A DNA stretch of 64,000 nucleotides, from NCBI GenBank assembly GCA_028292405.1, contig JAQGMJ010000083.1:68464-132463 (forward strand), read 5' to 3'. Position 1 is the stretch's first letter; each line of letters begins with the position of its first letter. The notes under the pieces were generated by a model that was not told the origin of the DNA, made no database searches, and was given only the letters and a program-made list of their open reading frames with translations. This document shows, one piece after another, positions 16,048-24,298 of the stretch. The translations under genes and the position numbers were made by a program. This DNA comes from Betaproteobacteria bacterium. Its GTDB lineage: Bacteria > Pseudomonadota > Gammaproteobacteria > Burkholderiales > JAEUOS01.

Positions 16048-17700
16048 CTAAGGGCGCCGCACCACGATGCGCCGCGTGTCACGCGCGATTATTTCATACG
16101 GCAGCTTGTGCTGGTCGAAATACTGCAGGCTGCTCGGATTCATGATCGCCAGCGACCCTTGGGCGTCCGCCAGCATCCAGCGCCGGCTGAACTCCACGTA
16201 ATCGGGCACATACTTGGCCGGCTCCTGGTTCAGGCCGAAGTCCATCTCGTCGCGATATTCGACCAGGGTCAGGGTGCGCTTGATGTAAAACGGCAGCGTC
16301 TGCTCGTACATGCCCAGGCTGTAAAAAGGCACGCCGGGTTTCAGATAAGGCTGGATCTGCGGCACCAGGTAATAGGAGGAACTGGCCGGCGCCAGGCTCT
16401 CATGCCCGGTCAGGCCGATCTGGTTGGCCAGGAGCCCGGTCACGCCGAGGGCGGTGATCGCCGCGATATTGCGCCCGCGGCCGCCCCACCAGGCCGCCAG
16501 CGCGCCGCCGGCCAGCATGACCAGCCCGGCCACCAGCAGCCAGGGCACATAAGCCTGGTACAGCACCACCGGCACCTCGTCGCTGGCGAACTTCACCGCA
16601 TGCGGCGAAAAAATCGCCAGCCCGGCGCCGATCAGGGCCACCGGCGCGATGCTCCAGAACAGCACGCGCGGCGAAAGGCGCGTCGCCCGCTCGCCCATCA
16701 GCAGCGCCAGCGCCGGGAAAATCGGCAGGATGTAGGAAGGCAGCTTGGACTCGGAAACCGAGAAAAACACGAACACCAGCACGCACCACACCAGCAAAAA
16801 ACGCCGCGTCTGGAAGCCCTCGACCGGCTCGCGGCGCCACGCGGTAGCCAGTGAACTGAACATCAGCAGGGTCCAGGGCAGCATGCCCGCCAGAAGGATG
16901 GGAATGAAGTAATACCAGACCCCGGTGCGCTTGTGCCCCGGGTTGACAAACCTGTCCCAGTGCTCGTGGATGAAAAAGAAGTGCGCGAAGTCCGGGTTGA
17001 CCATCGACACCCAGACGAACCACGGCGCGGTGATCAGCAGCAACACCAGCAGGCCGCGGCCGATCTGCAGTTTTTTCCACGCCGCGAAATCACCGCAAAT
17101 CAGGCTGTAGACCACGAAAGCCCCGCCCGGCAGCACCGCGCCGATCAGGCCCTTGGAGAGAATCGCCAGGCCCAGACTTGCCCAGGCGGCAAGCATCCAG
17201 TTGCGCGAGAGTTCCGGCCGCGTCTCCCGTTGCGCCAGCGCCAGGCACAACACCCCGGCATTGAGAAAAGCGGTTACCCCCATGTCGAGCGTCAGCAGGT
17301 GGCCGATGCCGATGTACAGCGTGGTCGAGGCGCAGATCAGTCCTGCATAGACGCCGGCCTGTCGCCCCCACAGGCGCATGCCGGCAAAGGCGGTGAACAG
17401 GATGCCGAAAAAGCCGGTCAGCGCCGGCCACAGGCGCGCCGCCCAGTGGGTCTCGCCAAAGGCCTCGTAGGCCGCGGCGGTGGCCCAGTATTGCAGGGCC
17501 GGTTTTTCGAAATACTTCAGGCCGTTCAGACGCGGCGTCAGCCAGTCGCCGGTGGCCACCATTTCGCGCGGAATCTCGGCGTAGCGGCCTTCGTCCGGGC
17601 GCACCAGCTTGCGGTAGTCCAGGTTGCAAAACCACACCAGCGCCAACAGCAGCGCCAGCAGCCAAAGCGCACGCCGCGAAAACTGGGTCTCGCGCATCAT
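16048..17700 (-). CDS. arnT: Undecaprenyl phosphate-aminoarabinose:lipid A transferase (GT-C family)
   Basis: ArnT is an inner-membrane GT83/PMT-type transferase that places aminoarabinose on lipid A at the periplasmic face, lowering its negative charge and giving polymyxin resistance. The 550-residue protein has about twelve hydrophobic segments. Family signs are RKLVRPDEGRYAEIPREM in the first periplasmic loop (with the catalytic-type Asp-Glu), DWLTPRLNGLKYFEKP, and SVSESKLPSYILPIFP. The C-terminal periplasmic domain starts near residue 430. The start overlaps the stop of the Mth938-like gene (ATGA). It heads the arn genes proper. Confidence 0.92.
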   Translation of the reverse strand: MMRETQFSRRALWLLALLLALVWFCNLDYRKLVRPDEGRYAEIPREMVATGDWLTPRLNGLKYFEKPALQYWATAAAYEAFGETHWAARLWPALTGFFGILFTAFAGMRLWGRQAGVYAGLICASTTLYIGIGHLLTLDMGVTAFLNAGVLCLALAQRETRPELSRNWMLAAWASLGLAILSKGLIGAVLPGGAFVVYSLICGDFAAWKKLQIGRGLLVLLLITAPWFVWVSMVNPDFAHFFFIHEHWDRFVNPGHKRTGVWYYFIPILLAGMLPWTLLMFSSLATAWRREPVEGFQTRRFLLVWCVLVFVFFSVSESKLPSYILPIFPALALLMGERATRLSPRVLFWSIAPVALIGAGLAIFSPHAVKFASDEVPVVLYQAYVPWLLVAGLVMLAGGALAAWWGGRGRNIAAITALGVTGLLANQIGLTGHESLAPASSSYYLVPQIQPYLKPGVPFYSLGMYEQTLPFYIKRTLTLVEYRDEMDFGLNQEPAKYVPDYVEFSRRWMLADAQGSLAIMNPSSLQYFDQHKLPYEIIARDTRRIVVRRP

Positions 17701-18077
17701 GCGGCGGCGGAGGCCAGCAGGGCGGCGGCCACCGCGCGGCCTTCGCCCATCAGGATGTTATAGGTGCGGCAGGCGGCGGCAGTGCTCATGGCTTCCAGGC
17801 CGATGCGTTTTTCCATCAGCGCGCGGGTCAGTTTGGGGTGGGGAAAGCGCAATTTTTCACCGGTGCCAAGCAGCACGATTTCCACTTTCAGTTGCGCCAG
17901 TTCGGCGAAGTCTTCCGCCTGCAAGTCTTCGAAGGATAGCGGGCGCCAATTCTCGATCAATTGCTGCGCCATCACGATCAGCGAGCCGGCATGACGCGTC
18001 TGGTTCACCTGCACATAGCCCGGGCCGTAGGCGGTGATGGCGTTGATGTTCGCCGGCTGGTCGAGGTGGAGTTTCAA
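17697..18077 (-). CDS. Mth938-like domain protein
   Basis: This protein belongs to the Mth938/DUF498 (NDUFAF3-like) domain family, whose mitochondrial members help assemble complex I; the bacterial function is unsettled. KLHLDQPANINAITAYGPGYVQVN, VEIVLLGTGEKLRFPHPKLTRALM and AACRTYNILMGEGR cover the typical domain of about 120 residues. I place the start at TTG 18077 because the family begins there; the frame remains open to ATG 18224, but that region is not conserved and the ATG would lie only a few bases from the likely transcription start. It is coupled to arnT by an ATGA overlap, an unexpected partner. Confidence 0.8.
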   Translation of the reverse strand: MKLHLDQPANINAITAYGPGYVQVNQTRHAGSLIVMAQQLIENWRPLSFEDLQAEDFAELAQLKVEIVLLGTGEKLRFPHPKLTRALMEKRIGLEAMSTAAACRTYNILMGEGRAVAAALLASAAA

Positions 18078-18215
18078 TTCGGGAGCTAAAGCGGGAAAAA
18101 CCGGTCTGAACGTGTCAGGGAGCTTGTTGCGGAATGCGGATTTAACGGCCGGAGTGGCGACAAATCGCCGCAATTGCCAAAGATGGTCGATTTGTCGCAC
18201 CACCGGGGTGCGGCA

Positions 18216-18244
18216 TTGCGGCAAAGCGCCCTAAAGTATAGAAT
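18216..18244 (+). promoter_or_regulatory. Candidate promoter for alaC, overlapping a minus-strand TATACT
   Basis: TTGCGG (18216-18221) and TAGAAT (18239-18244) are 17 bases apart and face the alaC gene. On the opposite strand, TATACT (18240-18235) faces the Mth938/arn side, so the 286-base divergent gap seems to have overlapping promoters. I see nothing else in the gap apart from the alaC ribosome site near 18352. Confidence 0.4.
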
Positions 18245-18363
18245 TGTAACCCTTTCAGCCTCGCCTGGAAAAGTGGAAATTCGCTGCAAATTCTTGGGCT
18301 TAGCGCATTGCGCTTAGGGGAATCAACAGGTGGATGTCCACTTCAAGGGCAAAAGGAACCGTC

Positions 18364-19569
18364 ATGTCGAACCGTGAGTTCTCCCGCATCAGCCGCCTGC
18401 CGCCCTATGTCTTCAACATCACTGCCGAGTTGAAGATGGCCGCCCGCCGCCGTGGCGAGGACATCATCGACCTGTCGATGGGCAATCCGGACGGCCCCAC
18501 CCCGCAGCACATCGTCGACAAGCTGGTCGAAGCCACCCTGCGCCCGGACACCCACGGCTACTCCGTCTCCAAGGGCATTCCGCGCCTGCGCAAGGCCATC
18601 ACCAACTGGTACAAGACCAAGTACGACGTCGATCTCGACCCGGACAGCGAAGCCATCGTGACCATCGGCTCCAAGGAAGGCCTGGCGCACCTGATGCTGG
18701 CGACGCTGGACCGTGGCGACACCGTGCTGGTGCCCAACCCCAGCTACCCGATCCACATCTACGGCGCGGTGATCGCCGGCGCCGACATCCGCTCGGTGCG
18801 CATGACCCCGGACGTGGACTTTTTCACCGAACTCGAACGCGCCATCCGCGAAAGCTTCCCCAAGCCGAAGATGATGATCCTGGGCTTCCCGTCGAACCCG
18901 ACGGCGCAATGTGTCGAGCTGGACTTTTTCACCCGGGTCATCGCGCTGGCCAAGGAGCACGACATCCTGGTGGTGCACGACCTGGCCTACGCCGACATCT
19001 GCTTCGACGGCTACCGCGCCCCCTCGATCATGGAAGTGCCCGGCGCGCGCGACGTGGCGGTGGAATTCTTCACCATGTCCAAGAGCTACAACATGGCGGG
19101 CTGGCGCATCGGCTTCATGGTCGGGAACAAGGAACTGGTCAACGCCCTGGCGCGCATCAAGAGCTATCACGACTATGGTTCGTTCACCCCGATCCAGATC
19201 GCCTGCATCACCGCGCTGGAAGGCCCGCAGGACGTGGTGAAGGAAATCTGCCTGCAATACCAGAACCGCCGCGACGTCATGGTCAAGGGCCTGCACGAAA
19301 TCGGCTGGATGGTCGACAAGCCCAAGGCCTCGATGTACATCTGGGCGAAGATTCCCCCGGCCTACGCGGAAATGAAGTCGCTGGAATTCGCCAAGAAGCT
19401 GCTGGCCGACGCCAAGATCGCGGTTTCCCCCGGCGTCGGCTTCGGCGATTATGGCGACGACTACGTGCGCATCGCCCTGATCGAAAACGAACAGCGCTCG
19501 CGCCAGGCCCTGCGCGGCATCAAGGAGATGTTCCGCAAGGACGGCCTGCTGGCCAAGGCCGCCGCGTAA
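18364..19569 (+). CDS. alaC: Alanine-synthesizing PLP aminotransferase
   Basis: This 401-residue class I/II aminotransferase is closest in pattern to AlaC/YfdZ, which makes alanine from pyruvate and glutamate. [20 protein letters not shown] and [12 protein letters not shown] form the N-terminal part; [11 protein letters not shown] and [12 protein letters not shown] are the PLP-ring contacts; [16 protein letters not shown] has the PLP Lys. ATG 18364 is chosen because AAAGGA precedes it; the ATG at 18334 has no such site. Its place just before hom and thrC fits an amino-acid operon seen in related bacteria, with 186 bases and two dyads between it and hom. Confidence 0.92.
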   Translation: MSNREFSRISRLPPYVFNITAELKMAARRRGEDIIDLSMGNPDGPTPQHIVDKLVEATLRPDTHGYSVSKGIPRLRKAITNWYKTKYDVDLDPDSEAIVTIGSKEGLAHLMLATLDRGDTVLVPNPSYPIHIYGAVIAGADIRSVRMTPDVDFFTELERAIRESFPKPKMMILGFPSNPTAQCVELDFFTRVIALAKEHDILVVHDLAYADICFDGYRAPSIMEVPGARDVAVEFFTMSKSYNMAGWRIGFMVGNKELVNALARIKSYHDYGSFTPIQIACITALEGPQDVVKEICLQYQNRRDVMVKGLHEIGWMVDKPKASMYIWAKIPPAYAEMKSLEFAKKLLADAKIAVSPGVGFGDYGDDYVRIALIENEQRSRQALRGIKEMFRKDGLLAKAAA

Positions 19570-19622
19570 GAGCTCACCGGAGTCAACACGTTTGTGAAAT
19601 TTCCCGAACCTGGCGGTAGTGA

Positions 19623-19704
19623 AAAACCTCAGGTTTTATCAGGGGGCGGGCCGCGATTTTCGTAAAACCACCGTGATTTACCGTGGTTTGCCGGCCCCCG
19701 CCCC
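19623..19704. promoter_or_regulatory. Nested dyads in the alaC-hom spacer
   Basis: AAAACCT/AGGTTTT (19623-19637) is a tight hairpin. It is followed by a larger structure whose outer arms GGGGGCGGGCC (19642-19652) and GGCCCCCGCCCC (19693-19704) are nearly complementary and enclose AAACCAC/GTGGTTT (19665-19689). Neither has a proper T run. They could be a processing site, an attenuator or part of a leader RNA controlling hom. Confidence 0.4.
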
Positions 19705-19755
19705 TTCGGAGCGGATTTGCGCTCCCGTCATGCACCAAAAAATCGGCATAAAAAC

Positions 19756-21075
19756 ATGAGCACCATCAAACCTATCCAGGTCGGCCTGTTGGGCATCGGC
19801 ACCGTCGGTTCCGGCACCTTTGCCGTGCTTTCGCGCAACGGCGCCGAGATCACGCGCCGCGCCGGCCGCGAAATCCAGATCGCCATGGTGGCCGACCTCG
19901 ACACCAAGCGCGCCGAAGGTATCGTCAAGGGCCGCGCCAAGGTCACGGCCAACGCCGACGACATCATCAACAACCCGGACATCGACATCGTCGTCGAGCT
20001 GATCGGCGGGTACGGCATCGCGAAAACGCTGGTGCTCAAGGCGATTGCCGCCGGCAAGCACGTGGTCACCGCCAACAAGGCGCTGCTGGCCACCCACGGC
20101 AACGAGATTTTCGCCGCCGCCAGCAAGGCCGGCGTGATGGTGGCTTTCGAGGCCGCGGTGGCAGGCGGCATCCCGATCATCAAGGCGCTGCGCGAAGGCC
20201 TGACTGCGAACCGCATCGAGTGGATCGCCGGCATCATCAACGGCACTTCCAACTTCATCTTGTCCGAAATGCGCGACAAGGGCCTGGCCTTTGCCGACGT
20301 GCTGAAGGAAGCGCAGCGCCTGGGCTACGCCGAAGCCGACCCCACCTTCGACATCGAAGGCGTGGACGCGGCGCACAAGCTGACCATCATGAGCGCGATT
20401 GCCTTCGGCATCCCGATGCAGTTCGAGAAAGCCTACGTCGAAGGAATTTCGAAACTGACGCGCGAAGACATCGGCTACGCTGAAGAACTGGGCTACCGCA
20501 TCAAGCTGCTCGGCATCACTCGTCGCGCGGCGAACGGTTTCGAATTGCGCGTGCATCCCACGCTGATCCCGACCAAGCGCCTGATCGCCAATGTCGAAGG
20601 CGTGATGAACGCCGTGATGGTCAAGGGCGACGCCGTCGGCACCACGCTTTACTACGGCGCCGGCGCCGGCTCCGAGCCGACAGCCTCCGCCGTGGTGGCC
20701 GACCTGGTCGACATCACCCGCCTGCACACCGCCGACCCGGAAAATCGCGTCCCGCACTTGGCCTTCCAGCCGGACCAGATGGCCAACACGCCGATCCTGC
20801 CGATCGGCGATGTCGAGACCAGCTACTACTTGCGCTTGCGCGTGAAAGACCAGCCCGGCGTGCTGGCCGACATCACACGCATCCTCGCCGACCAGCGCAT
20901 CTCGATCGACGCCATGGTGCAAAAGGAACCCGCCGAAGGCGAGGAGCAGGTGGACATCATCATGCTCACCCACAAGGCGGTCGAGAAAGATGTCAACGCG
21001 GCGATCGCCAGCATCGAAGCCCTGGCCGTAGTGATGGGCAAGGTGACGCGCATCCGCCTGGAGGAATTGCAATAA
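19756..21075 (+). CDS. hom: Homoserine dehydrogenase
   Basis: Homoserine dehydrogenase reduces aspartate semialdehyde to homoserine, the branch point to threonine and methionine. The 439-residue protein has the NAD(P) fold VGLLGIGTVGSGT at 9-21, HVVTANKALLATHG, the substrate region AGIINGTSNFIL, and RLGYAEADPTFDIEG. A C-terminal ACT domain (about 352-430, RVKDQPGVLADITRIL) suggests threonine feedback control. ATG 19756 is the likely start. Its stop overlaps the start of the next gene (TAATG). Confidence 0.97.
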   Translation: MSTIKPIQVGLLGIGTVGSGTFAVLSRNGAEITRRAGREIQIAMVADLDTKRAEGIVKGRAKVTANADDIINNPDIDIVVELIGGYGIAKTLVLKAIAAGKHVVTANKALLATHGNEIFAAASKAGVMVAFEAAVAGGIPIIKALREGLTANRIEWIAGIINGTSNFILSEMRDKGLAFADVLKEAQRLGYAEADPTFDIEGVDAAHKLTIMSAIAFGIPMQFEKAYVEGISKLTREDIGYAEELGYRIKLLGITRRAANGFELRVHPTLIPTKRLIANVEGVMNAVMVKGDAVGTTLYYGAGAGSEPTASAVVADLVDITRLHTADPENRVPHLAFQPDQMANTPILPIGDVETSYYLRLRVKDQPGVLADITRILADQRISIDAMVQKEPAEGEEQVDIIMLTHKAVEKDVNAAIASIEALAVVMGKVTRIRLEELQ

Positions 21076-21656
21076 TGCGTTCAGCCCTTGCCCTGCTATG
21101 CCTGACCGGGATCCTGACGATTGCGGCCTGTACCGACGCGCCGCTGGCGCCCTCGCTGCAGACCGGCATCAGCGGCACGCGCCTGCAGGCGGACAAGGTG
21201 GTGCAACTGGTCTACACGCAGGAGCCGGAAGCGCAGATCACCCGGCTGCCTTATCATGGCGGCAACATCACGCCCGCGGTTACACGCATGCGCGCGCGCT
21301 GGCCGCAGCTCAAGCCCTATCTGGAAGAGGGCGCTGTCGGCATCGGCAGCCGTGGCCTGCTCAGCCTGCGCGAGCCGAAGGGCGGCGATGCCGCGCTTCC
21401 CGAATTGCTGCGCCATGAAAATACCGACCGTACCGCGCTTTATGTCGCCAGCCGCGGCGATGTCGGCCACGGCGATGACCAGAGAGACAACTGGACCCCT
21501 ACAACCGAGTTGATCTTTGCCGAAGCCTGGACGGCGCAGGCGCCCGAAGGCTGGTGGGTGCAGGACACCTACGGCAAGTGGCAACGCAAGCAAACCCCGG
21601 CGCAGGCGCCCGCGCCGCAACCGGCGCCCATCCTGCCCAGCGCATCGCAACGATGA
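21075..21656 (+). CDS. Small lipoprotein with a DUF1318/YdbL-like central part
   Basis: This 193-residue protein begins with a lipoprotein signal peptide ending in LTIAAC, so Cys19 is probably lipidated and the protein exported. The central RMRARWPQLKPYLEEGAVGIGSRGLLSLREP resembles in pattern the DUF1318/YdbL family of envelope proteins, a tentative link. The C-terminus is rich in Pro, Ala and Gln. It is coupled at both ends, TAATG with hom and ATGA with thrC, so its production is tied to threonine synthesis genes although an envelope lipoprotein has no obvious role there. The function is unknown. Confidence 0.75.
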   Translation: MRSALALLCLTGILTIAACTDAPLAPSLQTGISGTRLQADKVVQLVYTQEPEAQITRLPYHGGNITPAVTRMRARWPQLKPYLEEGAVGIGSRGLLSLREPKGGDAALPELLRHENTDRTALYVASRGDVGHGDDQRDNWTPTTELIFAEAWTAQAPEGWWVQDTYGKWQRKQTPAQAPAPQPAPILPSASQR

Positions 21657-23068
21657 AATACGTCTCCACCCGCGGCGGCATGGCCCCCGCGCGCTTCACC
21701 GAAATTCTGCTCGAAGGCCTGGCGCCGGACGGCGGCCTGACCGTGCCCGAGGCCGGCTACCCCAGACTCACGCCGGCAGACCTCGCCGCCATGCGCGGCA
21801 TGAAGTACGCGGACCTGGCCTACGCCATCCTGTCGCGCTTCATCGACGACATTCCGCCGGCTGATCTCAAAGCGCTGATCGACAAGACCTACACCAAGGC
21901 GGTCTACGGCAGCGACGACATCACGCCGCTCACGAAACTTGAACCCGGCATGTACCTGCTCGGCTTGTCCAACGGCCCCACGCTGGCCTTCAAGGACATG
22001 GCGATGCAGCTGCTCGGCAACCTGTTCGAGTACGTACTGGCGAAAGAAGGACGCGAGCTGAACATCCTTGGCGCCACCTCCGGCGACACCGGCTCGGCCG
22101 CCGAGTACGCGATGCGCGGCAAGAAGGGCGTGCGGGTATTCATGCTCTCGCCCAAAGGCAAGATGAGCCCTTTCCAGACCGCGCAAATGTTCAGCCTGCA
22201 GGACCCGAACATTTTCAACCTCGCCGTCGAGGGCGTGTTCGACGATTGCCAGGACATGGTCAAGGCGGTATCGAACGACACCATGTTCAAAGCGAAACAG
22301 AAAATCGGCGCAGTGAATTCGATCAACTGGGCGCGCGTGGTGGCCCAGGTGGTGTATTACTTCAAGGGATATTTCGCTGCAACGAAGAGCAACGACGAAC
22401 AAGTGTCCTTCGCCGTGCCTTCGGGCAACTTCGGCAACATCTACGCCGGCCACGTCGCGCGCATGATGGGCCTGCCGATCAAAAAGCTGGTGCTGGCCAC
22501 CAACGAGAACAACGTCCTGGACGAGTTCTTTCGCACCGGCCTGTATCGCGTGCGCAAGAGCAGCGAGACCCGCCAGACCTCAAGCCCGTCGATGGACATT
22601 TCCAAGGCGTCGAACTTCGAGCGCTTCGCCTATGACTTGACCGGCCGCCGCGGCGAACTGGTGAACGAGCTGTGGCGCGAGGTAGAGGGCAGTGGATCGT
22701 TCGATTTGTCCGAGACCCCGCTATGGAAAAAAATGCCGGAATACGGTTTTGTCTCCGGTTCCAGCACCCATGCCGATCGCGTCGCCACTATCCGCACCGT
22801 GCATGAAAAATATGGCCAGCTGATCGACACCCACACCGCCGACGGCGTGAAAGTCGCGCAGCAATACCGCGAAGCCGGCGTGCCGATGATCGTGCTGGAA
22901 ACCGCGCTGCCGGCGAAGTTCGAAGAGACCATCATCGAGGCGCTGAACATCAAGCCGCCGCGCCCGGCGGGTTTCGACGACATCGAAGCATTGCCCAAGC
23001 GCTTCGACACCATGCAGGCGAAAGTCGAAGAGCTCAAGGCGTATATCGCCGCGCGCACCGGGCTGTAG
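21653..23068 (+). CDS. thrC: Threonine synthase
   Basis: Threonine synthase is a PLP enzyme that converts O-phosphohomoserine to threonine. The 471-residue protein is of the long (about 470) fold type II form found in E. coli and betaproteobacteria. MKYVSTRGGMAP is the typical start; the PLP Lys114 is in LAFKDMAMQL; GATSGDTGSAAEYAM and VPSGNFGNIYAG bind phosphate and PLP. ATG 21653 overlaps the previous stop; the frame is open further upstream only because it runs through the lipoprotein gene. It completes hom-thrC; thrB is not in the window. Confidence 0.97.
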   Translation: MKYVSTRGGMAPARFTEILLEGLAPDGGLTVPEAGYPRLTPADLAAMRGMKYADLAYAILSRFIDDIPPADLKALIDKTYTKAVYGSDDITPLTKLEPGMYLLGLSNGPTLAFKDMAMQLLGNLFEYVLAKEGRELNILGATSGDTGSAAEYAMRGKKGVRVFMLSPKGKMSPFQTAQMFSLQDPNIFNLAVEGVFDDCQDMVKAVSNDTMFKAKQKIGAVNSINWARVVAQVVYYFKGYFAATKSNDEQVSFAVPSGNFGNIYAGHVARMMGLPIKKLVLATNENNVLDEFFRTGLYRVRKSSETRQTSSPSMDISKASNFERFAYDLTGRRGELVNELWREVEGSGSFDLSETPLWKKMPEYGFVSGSSTHADRVATIRTVHEKYGQLIDTHTADGVKVAQQYREAGVPMIVLETALPAKFEETIIEALNIKPPRPAGFDDIEALPKRFDTMQAKVEELKAYIAARTGL

Positions 23069-23113
23069 CCGCCCGAGGGCGCGACAGACGTCCAGGCAAA
23101 ACCAGGAGACAGC

Positions 23114-23773
23114 ATGCCCAAGGAACACGGCGATACGAAAGGGCAGGGCGGTACGCGCTACACCGACGCCCAGGCTACCTGGGACAAGCGCTATACCCGT
23201 GACGATTATTTGTTCGGCACCTTGCCCAACGCCTTTCTCGCCGGCCAGGCGATGCGCCTCGACAGCGGGCAGAGCGCCCTGTGCGTGGCCGACGGCGAAG
23301 GGCGCAACAGCGTCTGGCTGGCGCGCCAGGGCCTGAAGGTCAGCGCCTTCGACATCTCCCCGGTCGGCGTGGAAAAGGCGCGCAAGCTCGCCGCCATGCA
23401 GCATGTCAAAGTGGATTACGAGATCAGCGACGTGGCCAACTGGCGCTGGCCGGAAGCCGCTTTCGACGTGGTCGCCGCCATTTTTGTCCAGTTCGCCGAC
23501 CCGGAATTGCGCGCCTTCATGTTCAAGGCGATGCTGAAGAGCCTCAAGCCCGGCGGCCTGTTGCTGGTGCAGGGCTATACGCCGAAGCAGCTCGAATACA
23601 AGACCGGCGGCCCGCCGCAGGTCGAGCACCTGTACACCGAGGCCCTGCTGCGCGAGGCCTTCGGCGCCTGCGAGATCATCGAATTGTGCGCCCATGAAAG
23701 CGAGATCGACGAGGGCGCACAGCACAACGGCATCTCCGCGCTGATCGACCTCATCGCGCGCAAGCCTGCCTGA
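23114..23773 (+). CDS. Class I SAM-dependent methyltransferase
   Basis: This 219-residue protein has a Rossmann-type methyltransferase fold similar to the TehB/YcgJ group. The SAM-binding motif I is ALCVADGEGRNSVWLARQG, in which the usual GxGxG is replaced by ADGEGRN, as in TehB-like proteins. FDVVAAIFVQF is motif IV, and LKPGGLLLVQGYTPKQLEYKTGGPP is the post-motif strand. The N-terminal WDKRYTRDDYLFGTLPN is typical of the tellurite/thiopurine methyltransferase relatives. The substrate is not known. It lies 45 bases after thrC with GGAG upstream of its ATG. Confidence 0.88.
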   Translation: MPKEHGDTKGQGGTRYTDAQATWDKRYTRDDYLFGTLPNAFLAGQAMRLDSGQSALCVADGEGRNSVWLARQGLKVSAFDISPVGVEKARKLAAMQHVKVDYEISDVANWRWPEAAFDVVAAIFVQFADPELRAFMFKAMLKSLKPGGLLLVQGYTPKQLEYKTGGPPQVEHLYTEALLREAFGACEIIELCAHESEIDEGAQHNGISALIDLIARKPA

Positions 23774-23791
23774 GGCCGTAGACTCAAGTCC

Positions 23792-24298
23792 ATGCAAAAG
23801 AACGTTTTCGGCTTCGCCGGCTTTTCGGGTTCCGGCAAGACCACGCTGATCGAGCAGCTGATTCCGCGCTTTGTCGAAGCGGGCCTGACGGTGTCGCTGA
23901 TCAAGCATGCGCACCACGACTTCGACATCGACAAGCCGGGCAAGGACTCGCATCGCCACCGCCAGGCCGGCGCCGGCGAGGTGCTGATCACCTCCGATGC
24001 GCGCTGGGCGCTGATGCACGAGTTGCGCGGCGCTCCCGAGCCGGGGCTGGAGATGCAGCTGGCGCGTCTCTCCCCCTGCGACCTGGTGCTGGTCGAGGGC
24101 TACAAGCGCTCGGCGATCCCGAAGCTGGAAATCCACCGCCCCGCTGCGGGTCAAGCGCTGCTGCACGCGCAGGAGCACAATATCATCGCGGTGGCGGCCG
24201 ATGGTCCGGTCGAGACGCCGCTGCCGGTGCTGGACCTGAACCAGCCGGCGAAGATCGCCGAATTTATAATGGCGACTCTAAGTCTGGTGCCACGATGA
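23792..24298 (+). CDS. mobB: Molybdopterin-guanine dinucleotide biosynthesis adaptor
   Basis: MobB is a GTP-binding protein that assists MobA in adding GMP to molybdopterin. The 168-residue protein has a Walker A GFSGSGKTTLIEQLI near residue 10-15, SLIKHAHHDFDIDKPGKDSHRHRQAGA (the conserved metal/nucleotide region), and LVLVEGYKRSAIPKLEIHR. Its stop overlaps the moeA start (ATGA), and it opens a four-gene molybdenum-cofactor unit. Confidence 0.95.
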   Translation: MQKNVFGFAGFSGSGKTTLIEQLIPRFVEAGLTVSLIKHAHHDFDIDKPGKDSHRHRQAGAGEVLITSDARWALMHELRGAPEPGLEMQLARLSPCDLVLVEGYKRSAIPKLEIHRPAAGQALLHAQEHNIIAVAADGPVETPLPVLDLNQPAKIAEFIMATLSLVPR

